A stretch of 64,000 bases of DNA from Alphaproteobacteria bacterium (GTDB lineage Bacteria > Pseudomonadota > Alphaproteobacteria > SMXQ01). A program made the translations under genes and the position numbers. The stretch spans positions 1 through 64,000 of the forward strand of contig WHSO01000005.1 in assembly GCA_009380075.1 (NCBI GenBank), read 5' to 3'. Shown in pieces: positions 24,662-32,809 of the stretch (its first letter is position 1; each line of letters opens with the position of its first letter). The notes under the pieces were generated by a model. That model was not told the origin of the DNA, made no database searches, and was given only the letters and a program-made list of their open reading frames with translations.

Positions 24662-26116
24662 CTAGTCCCTCCAGAACGCCCGGGTCAGCAGCACGAAGAC
24701 GGTGACGAATTCGAGCCGCCCGAGCAGCATTCCCGCCGACAGCACCCATTTGGCGCCGTCGGGCAAGGTCGCGAAGTTGCCGGACGGGCCGATGATCGGG
24801 CCGAGGCCGGGACCGACGTTGCCGATCGCGGTCGCCGCCCCGGACAGCGCCGTCACCGGGTCGAGTCCGAAGACGCTCAGCGCCAATGCGATCACGGCGA
24901 AGGTCAGGGCATAGAAGAAGAAGAAACCGAGCACCGATATGGCGACGGAGCTTTCGATCTCCTTGCCCTGGACGCGCGGCACCGTCACCCGGTGCGGCGC
25001 CAGAAGCTGCATCAACTGCTGATGGGCGACGGCGTAGAGCACCTGAAAGCGGAAGATCTTCATGCCGCCGGAAGTGGAGCCGGTGCAGCCGCCGACGAAG
25101 GTCAGGAAGTAGAAGGCGGCAACGGAATAGGCGCCCCACAGCGCGTAATCGGCCGAGGCATAACCCGTCGTGGTGATGATGGAGACGACGTTGAACAGGG
25201 CGCCGCGAATTGCGTCGTGGATCGCCATGTCCTGGGTCAGGACGGTCCAGGCCGCGATGGACAGGGTCGCCACGGCAACGAGGGCGAGGAACAGGCGCAC
25301 CTGTTCGTCGCGCACATAGGCGGCAGGGCCCATTCGCAGCGCCCGTACGTGTACGGTAAACGTAATGCCCCCAAGCAGCATGAAGACGACGATGATGCCT
25401 TCGATCAGGGCACTGCGGAAAAAGCCGATGGAGGCGTCATGGGTCGAATAGCCACCGGTGGCCAGCGACGTCATGGCGTGATTGACGGCATCGAACAGGC
25501 TCATTCCTGCGGCCCAGAGGCTGAGCGCGCAGAGAGTGGTGAGACCGAGGTATACGCTGACCAGGGCGGTGGCGACCTGCTTGAGGCGCGGGAACAGCTT
25601 GTCGGAACGGTCCGACGATTCCGTGCGGAACAGTTGCATGCCGCCGACCTGCAACAGCGGCAGCAGCGCGATCGCGGTGACCACGATGCCAATGCCACCG
25701 ATCCACTGAAGGATGGAGCGCCACAACAGGATTCCCCGTGGCATGCGGTCGAGGCCGGACAGTACCGTGGACCCGGTGGTGGTGATGCCCGATACCGCCT
25801 CGAACACGGCGTCGGCGGGACCGAGGCCGAGGTTGGAGAACAGGAACGGGATGGCGGCGAAGAGCGCGACCAGCGTCCAGCTCATCACCGTCAGCAGGAA
25901 GGCCTCCCGCAGCCCGAGGCGTCTTTCATCATTGGCGCCGCGCATCGACAGCACCAGGCTGCCGCCTACGAAGATCGTCACCATCGACGACACGGCGAAC
26001 ACGCGCCAGTCCACATCGTCGGACGCGACATCGACCGCGGCGGGAAGCAGCATGGCGACGCCCAACGCGCTCAGCAGCACGCCAACGACGAACAAAACGG
26101 GGCGAATATCGGTCAC
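24662..26116 (-). CDS. trkH: Potassium uptake protein TrkH (copy 2)
   Basis: 484 aa, same architecture as the neighbouring copy: AVSGITTTGSTVLSGLD, MTSLATGGYSTHDASIG, SIITTTGYASADYALWG, GGCTGSTSGGMKIFRFQ and AIGNVGPGLGPIIGP. All four selectivity-filter glycines are present, so it looks functional. Differences are concentrated in the N-terminal helices and in the fourth repeat, as expected of an old duplication with possible specialisation in affinity or ion dependence (K+ versus Na+-coupled). No TrkA gene is nearby. Confidence 0.93.
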   Translation of the reverse strand: MTDIRPVLFVVGVLLSALGVAMLLPAAVDVASDDVDWRVFAVSSMVTIFVGGSLVLSMRGANDERRLGLREAFLLTVMSWTLVALFAAIPFLFSNLGLGPADAVFEAVSGITTTGSTVLSGLDRMPRGILLWRSILQWIGGIGIVVTAIALLPLLQVGGMQLFRTESSDRSDKLFPRLKQVATALVSVYLGLTTLCALSLWAAGMSLFDAVNHAMTSLATGGYSTHDASIGFFRSALIEGIIVVFMLLGGITFTVHVRALRMGPAAYVRDEQVRLFLALVAVATLSIAAWTVLTQDMAIHDAIRGALFNVVSIITTTGYASADYALWGAYSVAAFYFLTFVGGCTGSTSGGMKIFRFQVLYAVAHQQLMQLLAPHRVTVPRVQGKEIESSVAISVLGFFFFYALTFAVIALALSVFGLDPVTALSGAATAIGNVGPGLGPIIGPSGNFATLPDGAKWVLSAGMLLGRLEFVTVFVLLTRAFWRD

Positions 26117-26148
26117 GGAGCTACCCGTATCTGATGCAAACGGCCGCG

Positions 26149-26176
26149 ATTATGGTCCGGTGCGGCCGCTTGTCCA
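26149..26176 (-). promoter_or_regulatory. Promoter candidate for trkH copy 2
   Basis: Minus-strand TGGACA, 16-base spacer, CATAAT, about 30 bases before the trkH start at 26116. The surrounding 200 bases carry no gene. Confidence 0.45.
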
Positions 26177-26237
26177 CGCCAAACCGCGCTAGATCGTGGT
26201 TCAGGCGCGGTTCGGGCGCGCAAGATACCGGCATTTC

Positions 26238-26263
26238 GCGGGATTTTCTGCGCGAAAACCCGC
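26238..26263. other. Bulged hairpin downstream of folE
   Basis: GCGGG-A-TTTTC, loop TGCGC, GAAAACCCGC: a ten-base-pair stem with one bulged A. It lies in the 211-bp gap between folE and trkH copy 2. It may serve as a folE terminator or 3' stabilising hairpin, but there is no T-run after it. Confidence 0.35.
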
Positions 26264-26327
26264 ACTGAAACGGCCCTGAACGGCCAGGATTACCGTGAAA
26301 TCGCGACCGAGGCCGGTCTGTGCCGCA

Positions 26328-26984
26328 TCATGAATTGGGCAGGTGGTGGTTGCCGGGCGTGCCGATCATGGCGAGGAACTCGCGTCGCGTCTTCTGGTCG
26401 GTGCGGAAGCCGCCGAGCATCCGGCTGGTGACCATCGTCGTTCCCGGCTTGTGGACGCCGCGGGTGGTCATGCACTGGTGCGCCGCCTCGATCACCACGG
26501 CGACGCCCTTGGGCTGCAGCACGTCCTCGATGGCCGCGGCGATCTGGGCGGTCATTTTTTCCTGGATCTGCAGGCGCTTGGCGTAGGCTTCGACCAGCCG
26601 GGCCAGCTTGGAGATGCCGACCACGCGCTTGTCCGGCAGATAGGCGATGTGGGCCTTGCCGATGATGGGCAGCAGGTGATGTTCGCAGTGGGATTCGAAG
26701 CGGATGTCCTTGAGCATCACCATTTCGTCGTAGCCGCCGATTTCCTCGAAGGTGCGGGCGAGGATATCCGTGGGGTCCTCGTCGTAGCCGCGGAAGAATT
26801 CCTCCCAGGCGCGCACCACCCGTTCGGGGGTGCCGCGAAGCCCTTCGCGGTCGGGGTCGTCGCCGGCCCAGCCGATCAGGGTACGAACCGCGGCCTCGGC
26901 CTCCATGCGGCTGGGCCGCTTGGGCGCACGGGGTTTGGCTTCAATCACGTTGCTGCGGTCGGTCTTCACGGGCCTGCCTCTCAC
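26328..26984 (-). CDS. folE: GTP cyclohydrolase I (FolE type IA)
   Basis: 218 aa. It converts GTP to 7,8-dihydroneopterin triphosphate, the entry step for folate and also for the deazaguanine (queuosine) pathway. Motifs are [22 protein letters not shown], the zinc site with Cys and His in [52 protein letters not shown], and [21 protein letters not shown] with the second zinc cysteine. All three zinc ligands are present, so it is the zinc-dependent form. The queuosine genes 15 kb away in this window would use its product. Confidence 0.96.
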   Translation of the reverse strand: MRGRPVKTDRSNVIEAKPRAPKRPSRMEAEAAVRTLIGWAGDDPDREGLRGTPERVVRAWEEFFRGYDEDPTDILARTFEEIGGYDEMVMLKDIRFESHCEHHLLPIIGKAHIAYLPDKRVVGISKLARLVEAYAKRLQIQEKMTAQIAAAIEDVLQPKGVAVVIEAAHQCMTTRGVHKPGTTMVTSRMLGGFRTDQKTRREFLAMIGTPGNHHLPNS

Positions 26985-27072
26985 GGTTTCACGAGGGTTG
27001 CGCCGGCGGGCTGCGCCGGGTCACCCGCAAGGAGCGAACCGCTTTCCCGTCGCCGGGGAAGGGCGCGCCGGA

Positions 27073-27465
27073 CTAGTGGATCATCGGTCGTTCGCCGGGC
27101 GAATCCAAGGAAAAGGCCGGGATGTCCACTTCGAGGCCGTGGCCATCCACGGTCTCCATATAGTAGCGCCCCGCCATGATTCCGGAAGGCGTGGTCAGCG
27201 GCGTGCCCGAGGTGTATTCGAAGCTCTCCCCCGGCGCCAGCACCGGCTGTTCGCCGACGACCCCTTCGCCGCGGACTTCCTGGGTCCGGCCGGCCGCGTC
27301 GGTGATGCGCCAGTAGCGCCGCTTCAACTGGACCGTCCGGTCGCCGTGGTTCTCGATCTTGACCTTGTAGGCCCAAACGTAGCGGTGATCGCCCGGTTCG
27401 GACTCCTCATCGAGATAATAGGGCTCCACCGTGATGACGATGGAATGGGTGGTCGCGGAATACAT
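27073..27465 (-). CDS. apaG: ApaG protein
   Basis: 130 aa, single fibronectin-like ApaG domain: YSATTHSIVITVEPYYLDEESEPGDHRYVWAYKVKIENHGDRTVQLKRRYWRITDAAGRTQEVRGEGVVGEQPVLAPGESFEYTSG and GIMAGRYYMETVDG. It was linked to Co2+/Mg2+ homeostasis in enterobacteria; the biochemical role is uncertain. The ATG at 27465 follows GGAGGAAACGAG. It lies 97 bp downstream of metZ on the same strand, a neighbourhood seen in many Alphaproteobacteria. Confidence 0.95.
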   Translation of the reverse strand: MYSATTHSIVITVEPYYLDEESEPGDHRYVWAYKVKIENHGDRTVQLKRRYWRITDAAGRTQEVRGEGVVGEQPVLAPGESFEYTSGTPLTTPSGIMAGRYYMETVDGHGLEVDIPAFSLDSPGERPMIH

Positions 27466-27562
27466 GAACTCGTTTCCTCCTGGCCGCCTGGCCGCCTTTT
27501 GACGGGGCGAGCATGACCCCAAGAGTGAACCATGCGGGCGCGGGTGTCAAAGCGTGGCTGCC

Positions 27563-28765
27563 TCAGCCCGCGGCGGCGGCAAGCGCCTGGTCGATGTCCT
27601 TGATGATATCCTCCGGATCCTCCAGCCCCACGGAAAGGCGCACGTAACCAGCTGTAATTCCTAGATGATTTCGCTCCTCCTCGGACAGGCGCTGGTGCGT
27701 GGTGGTGGCCGGATGGGTGACCAGGCTCTTGGCGTCGCCCAGGTTGTTGGAAATGTCGATCAGTCGCAGCGCGTTAAGGAATCGGAAGGCGCCGGCCTTT
27801 CCTTTCGGCACCTCGAAGCCGACCACGGTGCCGAATCCGGACATCTGCCGCGCTGCAAGGGCGTGCTGGGGGTGGCTCGCAAGGCCCGGATAGACGACGC
27901 GCGGCAGCGTGCCCCGCGCTTCCAGCCGGGCGGCGATCCGTTCCGCCGAATCGCACATGGCGCGCATCCTGAGGTCCAGCGTCTCCAGACCCTTGAGCAG
28001 GATCCACGCGTTGAACGGGCTGAGCGCGGGCCCGGTATGGCGCAGGAACATGCGCAGGTGGTCTTCCATGTACTCCGGATCGCCGAGGATGGCACCGCCG
28101 AGCACGCGGCCCTGGCCGTCGATGTGCTTGGTGGCGGAATACACCACGATGTCGGCGCCGAGCGCCTGGGGCTTCTGCAGCACCGGCGAGGCGAAGACGT
28201 TGTCGACCACCAGCCGCCCGCCGGCCTTGTGCACGAGTTCCGCCACCGCCGGCAGGTCGATCACCTCGAGGCCGGGATTGGACGGCGTTTCCAGGAACGC
28301 GGCGCGCACCCCCCCGGCCAGCGCCTTTTCCCACTGGCCGATATCGGCGCCATCCACCAGGACCACCTCGATCCCGTAACGCGGAAGGATTTCGCTCACC
28401 ACGTAGAGGCAGGAGCCGAACAGGGCCCGCGACGCGACCAGGCGGTCGCCGGCGCGCAGCATGCACGCCAGCGAGGCGAAGACCGCGGCCATGCCCGACG
28501 CGGTCGCGCGGCAGGCCTCCATGCCTTCGGCCAGTGCCATGCGCTTCTCGAACATGGCGACGGTGGGGTTGGAGAACCGCGAATAGACGAATTTGGTGTT
28601 CTCGCCCTTGAACGCCGCCTCGGCCTCTTCGGCATTGGCGTAGACGTAGCCCGAGGTGGCGAACACCGCCTCGCAGGTTTCCTGGAAGTTGGACCGGTCG
28701 AGCCCGCCACGGACGAGGTTGGTCCGGGTGCGATACCCGTTGCGGCCCGCGCTTTGATCACTCAT
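27563..28765 (-). CDS. metZ: O-succinylhomoserine sulfhydrylase
   Basis: 400 aa Cys/Met-metabolism PLP enzyme. It makes homocysteine from O-succinyl- or O-acetylhomoserine and sulfide. Motifs are KFVYSRFSNPTVAMFEKRMALAEG, ATASGMAAVFASL, FLETPSNPGLEVIDLPAVAE, and the PLP lysine in DIVVYSATKHIDGQGRVLGG, with SLVTHPATTTHQRLSEEER and VRLSVGLEDPEDIIKDIDQAL at the C-terminus. The ATG at 28765 follows CAGGAGACGCAG. The track extension upstream is translation of the riboswitch leader. A SAM-II aptamer and a terminator-like hairpin precede the gene, so it should be repressed when SAM is plentiful. Confidence 0.95.
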   Translation of the reverse strand: MSDQSAGRNGYRTRTNLVRGGLDRSNFQETCEAVFATSGYVYANAEEAEAAFKGENTKFVYSRFSNPTVAMFEKRMALAEGMEACRATASGMAAVFASLACMLRAGDRLVASRALFGSCLYVVSEILPRYGIEVVLVDGADIGQWEKALAGGVRAAFLETPSNPGLEVIDLPAVAELVHKAGGRLVVDNVFASPVLQKPQALGADIVVYSATKHIDGQGRVLGGAILGDPEYMEDHLRMFLRHTGPALSPFNAWILLKGLETLDLRMRAMCDSAERIAARLEARGTLPRVVYPGLASHPQHALAARQMSGFGTVVGFEVPKGKAGAFRFLNALRLIDISNNLGDAKSLVTHPATTTHQRLSEEERNHLGITAGYVRLSVGLEDPEDIIKDIDQALAAAAG

Positions 28766-28817
28766 CTGCGTCTCCTGTGCCGGTCCCGCGCCACAGGAAC
28801 GGGTGGGACCGGGCAAT

Positions 28818-28840
28818 AAAAAACCCCGACCGATGGGGCC
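28818..28840 (-). terminator. Terminator-like hairpin in the metZ leader
   Basis: Minus strand GGCCCC-ATCGGTC-GGGGTT followed by a six-T run, between the SAM-II aptamer and the metZ start. The stem is short (four G-C pairs plus wobble pairs), so it is a possible transcription-attenuation platform rather than a proven one. Confidence 0.5.
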
Positions 28841-28862
28841 AGGGCGGAAACCGCGCACCCGA

Positions 28863-28918
28863 CCTTTTAGCGACATGTTTAACGTGGGCGCAAGCCGGCC
28901 GGCACAAATGACCACGTA
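28863..28918 (-). ncRNA. SAM-II riboswitch (metA/SAM-alpha motif)
   Basis: The minus strand reads CGTGGTCATTTGTGCCGGCC then GGCTTGCGCCCACGTTAAAC then ATGTCGCTAAAAGG. The CGTGG/CCACG P1 stem, the GGCTTGC segment, and the CACGTTAAAC...GTCGCTAAAAGG pseudoknot strand match the SAM-II consensus closely. The class binds S-adenosylmethionine and is found ahead of methionine-synthesis genes in Alphaproteobacteria. It begins about where the upstream promoter would initiate and lies about 100 bases before metZ. Confidence 0.93.
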
Positions 28919-28923
28919 GGGGG

Positions 28924-28952
28924 TTCATAGACCCAAGCACGCCGGTGGTCAA
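28924..28952 (-). promoter_or_regulatory. Promoter of the metZ riboswitch transcript
   Basis: Minus-strand TTGACC, 17-base spacer, TATGAA. The expected +1 falls at the first bases of the SAM-II aptamer, which strongly supports the assignment. Confidence 0.75.
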
Positions 28953-28970
28953 GGTTGAAGGGCGAAGCGG

Positions 28971-29408
28971 CTAGCGGTCGTGACGGTGGCCGGACCGTGA
29001 TCCTCCACCATGCGCGTTGCCGTCGATCAGGTCGGCAAGGCTGTATTGCGACAAGGCGGCGATGAAGGCATTGCGTGCGACCTCCAGTGCGGCGTGAAAG
29101 CGCTTGTCGCCGGGCTGTACCTGGGGCCCGCGTGTCCCGACATGGCGACGGAAGGTAGGCTCGACCAGCTCGAGGACTTCGTCGAGACGAATGGCGCCGG
29201 CGGGCCTCGCCAGGGCGATCCCGCCACCCTTGCCGCGATAGCCGATGATGAACCGGTGCCGCGCGAGATTCTGCGACACTTTCATCAGATGGTTGCGCGA
29301 GATGCCGTAGGCTTCCGCGACGGCGGTGATGGGAATCTTCCTGCCCGGGCGCGCACCCAGGTACATCAGTACCCGGATCGAGTAGTCGGCATGTTTGGTC
29401 AGCATCAT
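28971..29408 (-). CDS. Rrf2 family transcriptional regulator, NsrR-like but cysteine-free
   Basis: 145 aa. The winged-helix half is NsrR-like: MLTKHADYSIRVLMYLGARPGRKIPITAVAEAYGISRNHLMKVSQNLARHRFIIGYRGKGGGIALARPAGAIRLDEVLELVEP. In NsrR/IscR the following loop holds three cysteines that bind an Fe-S cluster. Here that segment reads TFRRHVGTRGPQVQPGDKRFHAALEVARNAF, and the whole protein has no cysteine. The C-terminus ALSQYSLADLIDGN is again NsrR-like, then a Gly/His/Arg tail follows (GGGSRSGHRHDR). It therefore cannot carry a Cys-ligated cluster and must sense something else or be constitutive. Two adjacent ATGs (29408, 29405) are possible starts. Confidence 0.85.
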   Translation of the reverse strand: MMLTKHADYSIRVLMYLGARPGRKIPITAVAEAYGISRNHLMKVSQNLARHRFIIGYRGKGGGIALARPAGAIRLDEVLELVEPTFRRHVGTRGPQVQPGDKRFHAALEVARNAFIAALSQYSLADLIDGNAHGGGSRSGHRHDR

Positions 29409-29740
29409 GGGTTGTGCCGGTCGTAATGGGGCGTAACATCATCGGAAAGCGACCCCGCCGCGACGGCAGGACACGTCTTCGGAGGGAAGACGGGAGCGAC
29501 GGAAAGACGGGAGAACGTCGGCGGATGACGAGGAAATGCCCCCGTTCCAGGTCACGTCACCAAATCCCCCCAAAAGACATACTACTACTTTTTGTGTAAC
29601 AATCATCCGCCATGCGATCAAGAGCCGGATACGCCGCCAGGCCGGGGGATCCACGGATTCCGGCGGTTTGCGTCGCCGAAGCGTGTTTTTGTTGCTGGCG
29701 AGCGGGGCTTGCCGCTAGAAATGGGCCCCTTGGATTCATC
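29409..29740. other. Intergenic region, 332 bp, between rrf2-like gene and tRNA-Gly
   Basis: No convincing gene was found; the 61-codon ORF at 29414-29599 lacks a ribosome site and family features. The region has a purine-rich stretch (GACGGGAGCGACGGAAAGACGGGAGAACG) and a short AT-rich patch (ACATACTACTACTTTTTGTGTAACAATC) that could hold the minus-strand promoter of the Rrf2 gene. Its right end holds the tRNA promoter candidate. Confidence 0.6.
29692..29721 (+). promoter_or_regulatory. Promoter candidate for tRNA-Gly
   Basis: TTGCTG, 18-base spacer, TAGAAA, ending 19 bases before the mature tRNA 5' end. Confidence 0.4.
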
Positions 29741-29814
29741 GCGGGTGTAGCTCAATGGCAGAGCTGTTGCTTCCCAAGCAACTGACGACGGTTCGATTCC
29801 GTTCACCCGCTCCA
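29741..29814 (+). tRNA. tRNA-Gly (anticodon CCC)
   Basis: Full cloverleaf by eye: acceptor GCGGGTG/CACCCGC, D stem GCTC/GAGC, anticodon arm GTTGC-TTCCCAA-GCAAC with anticodon CCC, a four-base variable loop, T arm GACGG-TTCGATT-CCGTT, discriminator T and an encoded CCA. It reads GGG codons. Confidence 0.97.
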
Positions 29815-29855
29815 TTTTCGCCCGCCGGCCCGCGACCGAGACGAAGGCACGGAGA

Positions 29856-31124
29856 GTGAGCGATCCCCCCATATCGGGCGAGCCTCAGGTGCAAGGTGAA
29901 GATCGGCCTCTGACCGGAACGGTCGCGCTGCGCAACCGTGATTTCCGGCTCTTTTTCTTCGGCAAGGCATTCGCGGCCATCGGGCAGCACATGGTGACGG
30001 TGGCCATCGGCTATCAGGTGTACGACCGCACCGGCGATCCGATGGATCTGGCCTACATCGGCCTGGCGACATTTGCGCCGGCCTTCGGTTTCGCCCTGTT
30101 TACCGGTTACGTCTCGGACCTGTTCGATCGCCGCCTCGTACTGTCGTACTGCTACGGCGTGATGATGACGGCGGCGGTATTGCTGTTCATCTTTACCGTT
30201 CACGGCGGTGCCGACGTCTGGCCGGCGTTCGTGATCATGTCCCTGATGGGGACGGGGCGGGCGTTCTACCAGCCGGCGTCCAATGCGCTGGTGCCCAATC
30301 TCGTGCCCGCCGTGGAGTTTCCCAACGCGGTCGCCTGGAACACCGGCGCCAACAAGGTCTCGCAGATGCTCGGGCCGGCACTTGGCGGAGGCCTTTACCT
30401 GATCGGGCCGGAGGTGGTCTACGCCACAGCAGCGGCCGCGTGCGTCGTCGGTATCGCGTCCACGGCGATGATCCGCACGCGTACCCATCGCACCGGCAAG
30501 GAACCGACCACCCTCAAGATTCTGTTGGCCGGCCTCAGCTACGTCTACCACAAGAAGATCATTTTCGGCGCCATCACCCTCGACCTGTTCGTCGTGATCC
30601 TGGGGGGCGTCACGGCGCTGCTGCCGGTCTTCGCCAAGGACATCCTCGAGGTCGGGCCGTCGGGTGCCGGCTTGCTGCGTTCGGCGGCCGCGTTCGGCGC
30701 TGTCCTGAGTGCCGCCCTTCTGACCCAGATCGCGATGACCCGCGGCGTCGGAAAGATCCTCTTCGTCATGGTGTTCATTTTCGGCTTCGCCACGATCCTG
30801 TTCGGGCTCTCCCAGTGGTTCTGGCTGTCGATGGCGGCGATGACGATTATCGGCGCAGCCGACATGGTCAGCGTCTATATCCGCTCCACGCTGCTGCAGA
30901 TCGCCACTCCTGACGACATGCGCGGGCGGGTCAGCGCGGTCAACTCGGTGTTCACCGGGGCATCCAACGAAATCGGCGAATTCCGCGCCGGGACGATGGC
31001 GGCCCTGATCGGCACGATCCCGGCGGTCCTGTTCGGCGGCATCGGTTCGGTTATCGTCGCCGCCGTATGCTGGAAGCTGTTCCCGGTGCTGGTGCGGGTC
31101 GAGCGCATGGACCGTAATATGTAG
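29856..31124 (+). CDS. MFS transporter (EntS-like family)
   Basis: 422 aa with about twelve membrane helices. Cues are LRNRDFRLFFFGKAFAAIGQHMVTVAIGYQVYDRTGDPMDLAYIGLATFAPAFGFALFTGYVSDLFDRRLVLSYCYG (the loop 2-3 motif D-x-x-D-R-R) and ATPDDMRGRVSAVNSVFTGASNEIGEFRAG near helix 10-11, typical of the MFS_3/EntS group. Members export siderophores, drugs or other small molecules; no substrate is apparent here. A GTG at 29856 starts the reading frame, with AAGG nine bases before. It follows the tRNA by 41 bases. Confidence 0.9.
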   Translation: MSDPPISGEPQVQGEDRPLTGTVALRNRDFRLFFFGKAFAAIGQHMVTVAIGYQVYDRTGDPMDLAYIGLATFAPAFGFALFTGYVSDLFDRRLVLSYCYGVMMTAAVLLFIFTVHGGADVWPAFVIMSLMGTGRAFYQPASNALVPNLVPAVEFPNAVAWNTGANKVSQMLGPALGGGLYLIGPEVVYATAAAACVVGIASTAMIRTRTHRTGKEPTTLKILLAGLSYVYHKKIIFGAITLDLFVVILGGVTALLPVFAKDILEVGPSGAGLLRSAAAFGAVLSAALLTQIAMTRGVGKILFVMVFIFGFATILFGLSQWFWLSMAAMTIIGAADMVSVYIRSTLLQIATPDDMRGRVSAVNSVFTGASNEIGEFRAGTMAALIGTIPAVLFGGIGSVIVAAVCWKLFPVLVRVERMDRNM

Positions 31125-31216
31125 GGACGCGGCAGGGTTCCGGCACTGGCTCGCCCGGTGGCGGCGGTCTATTCTGCCCGTTTCCCGGCGATGTGCCGCC
31201 GCGATTTCAGGACGCC

Positions 31217-32809
31217 ATGGCCGAGTCCCGGACATCTTTCGCCGCACCAAGTGCCAAGACAACGGTGCGCGACCTCATGACCGTCGTCGCCGTGCTCGGC
31301 GCCGTTACGGTGCTGCGCCTCGTCGCGCTGGCCTACTACCGGCTCGACCTCTACCCCGACGAGGCGCAGTACTGGTCGTGGTCGCGCGACCTGGCCTGGG
31401 GGTATTTCTCCAAGCCGCCCGTCATCGCCTGGCTGATCGCCGCCAGCACCGCCGTCTGCGGCGCCGGCGAGGGCTGCATCAAGGCGTCGATCCCGCTCCT
31501 CTATTTTGCCACGTCCCTGCTGATCTACGGGATCGGCCGCCGGCTCTACGGCGGGACCATCGGATTTTTCGCCGCACTTGCGTTCATCACGCTGCCCGGC
31601 GTGAGCTACTCCGCCGTCATCGCATCGACGGACCCGCCGCTTTTCGCGTGCTGGGCGCTCGCGACCTATGCGCTGGTGCGCCTGGCCCAGGGGGAAGCGC
31701 GTCGCTTGGTCTGGTGGGTCGTGCTTGGCGCGGCCATCGGTCTCGGCCTCCTGTCCAAATACGCCATGGCGTTCTTCATCGTCGGCCTGGCGCTCTGGAT
31801 CGCCTGCGACGGCGAGGCGCGCCGCCGCCTGGCGCTCCCGGAAACGGCTGGCTGGCGCCGGCTCGGCCTTGGCCTTGCCATTGCCGGCGCGATCTACCTG
31901 CCCAATCTCGTCTGGAACATCCGGTCGCAGTTCGTCACCTTCGCCCACACCGGCGGCAACGCCAACCTCCGCGGCGACCTGTTCCATCCCGATCACCTGC
32001 TCGACTTCGTCGCTTCGCAGTTCGGCGTCTTCGGGCCGGTGCTGTTCGCCGTCCTCCTGTTTGTGATCCTCCGCCCCACGCGCTGGCGGGCCGACTGGCG
32101 GACCCGCCTGTTCGCCGCCCTGATCTTGCCGATGCTGGTGTCGATCGCCGTGCTCGCGCTCCTGTCGCGGGCCAACGCCAACTGGGCGGCGCCTGTCTAC
32201 GTCGCCGGCACGGTATGGGTCACCGCCGTCCTGATTGAGGGCGGCCGGCGCTGGCTCGCGGTGGCCTCCCTGGCACTGCATGTCGCGGTCGCCGCGGCGG
32301 TGGGTGTCTTGCCCGTCCTGCGCGACGGGCCCGGTACCTACGCAGGCCTGCGCTTTCCGCGCGGCCTCGACCCCTTCCTCCACTACGACGGGTGGCAGGA
32401 GGTCGGCGCGCGTCTTTCGGCGATCCGGGCGCGATTCCCAAGCGTGCCGCTACTGGTCGATGACCGCAAGCTATTGGCGGAGTTGCTCTACTACGTCCGG
32501 CCCTGGCCTGAGGATATCTACTCCTGGCGGCGCGACGGTCGGATCGGCGATCATTTCGACCTGACCCGTCCCATGCCGGAATCGCCGGGGGGCGACTACC
32601 TGTTCGTGACCGACTACGACGATCCCCGCTATATCCTGCGCCATTTCCGCGATTTTGCCATGATCGATGCGGTTTCGGTGCCCATTGCCGCCCGCCGGGA
32701 TCTTCGCGTCTGGGTGTTTCACGTGCGCGGATTTCTCGGCTATAAGGCACCGCGCATGTTCTATGACGACAACCCGCTGGAGACCCGCAAAGGGCAGGCC
32801 GAAAGATGA
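31217..32809 (+). CDS. GT39/ArnT-like membrane glycosyltransferase
   Basis: 530 aa polytopic protein. The first periplasmic loop carries YRLDLYPDEAQYWSWSRDLAWGYFSKPPVIAWLI, the acidic D-E-x-x-Y motif of GT39/GT83 lipid-linked-sugar transferases, and about ten hydrophobic helices follow. It should move a sugar from a polyprenyl-phosphate donor to a periplasmic acceptor (protein, lipid A or polysaccharide). ATG 31217 is chosen because AGGACGCC precedes it. Its stop overlaps the hyuA start (ATGA), an odd operon partner. A second, more ArnT-like enzyme is at 38085-39749. Confidence 0.88.
   Translation: MAESRTSFAAPSAKTTVRDLMTVVAVLGAVTVLRLVALAYYRLDLYPDEAQYWSWSRDLAWGYFSKPPVIAWLIAASTAVCGAGEGCIKASIPLLYFATSLLIYGIGRRLYGGTIGFFAALAFITLPGVSYSAVIASTDPPLFACWALATYALVRLAQGEARRLVWWVVLGAAIGLGLLSKYAMAFFIVGLALWIACDGEARRRLALPETAGWRRLGLGLAIAGAIYLPNLVWNIRSQFVTFAHTGGNANLRGDLFHPDHLLDFVASQFGVFGPVLFAVLLFVILRPTRWRADWRTRLFAALILPMLVSIAVLALLSRANANWAAPVYVAGTVWVTAVLIEGGRRWLAVASLALHVAVAAAVGVLPVLRDGPGTYAGLRFPRGLDPFLHYDGWQEVGARLSAIRARFPSVPLLVDDRKLLAELLYYVRPWPEDIYSWRRDGRIGDHFDLTRPMPESPGGDYLFVTDYDDPRYILRHFRDFAMIDAVSVPIAARRDLRVWVFHVRGFLGYKAPRMFYDDNPLETRKGQAER

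Noticed and set aside
24362-26134. 590-codon plus-strand ORF over the trkH genes
   Set aside because: Composition is typical of high-GC antisense frames and no motif is visible; the minus strand encodes TrkH with all pore loops.
28766-28915. N-terminal extension of the metZ reading frame
   Set aside because: It translates the SAM-II aptamer and hairpin; a good ribosome site lies before the ATG at 28765.
29414-29599. 61-codon ORF in the gap before tRNA-Gly
   Set aside because: No ribosome site, no hydrophobic or family pattern, and an Arg/Asp-heavy composition typical of chance frames.
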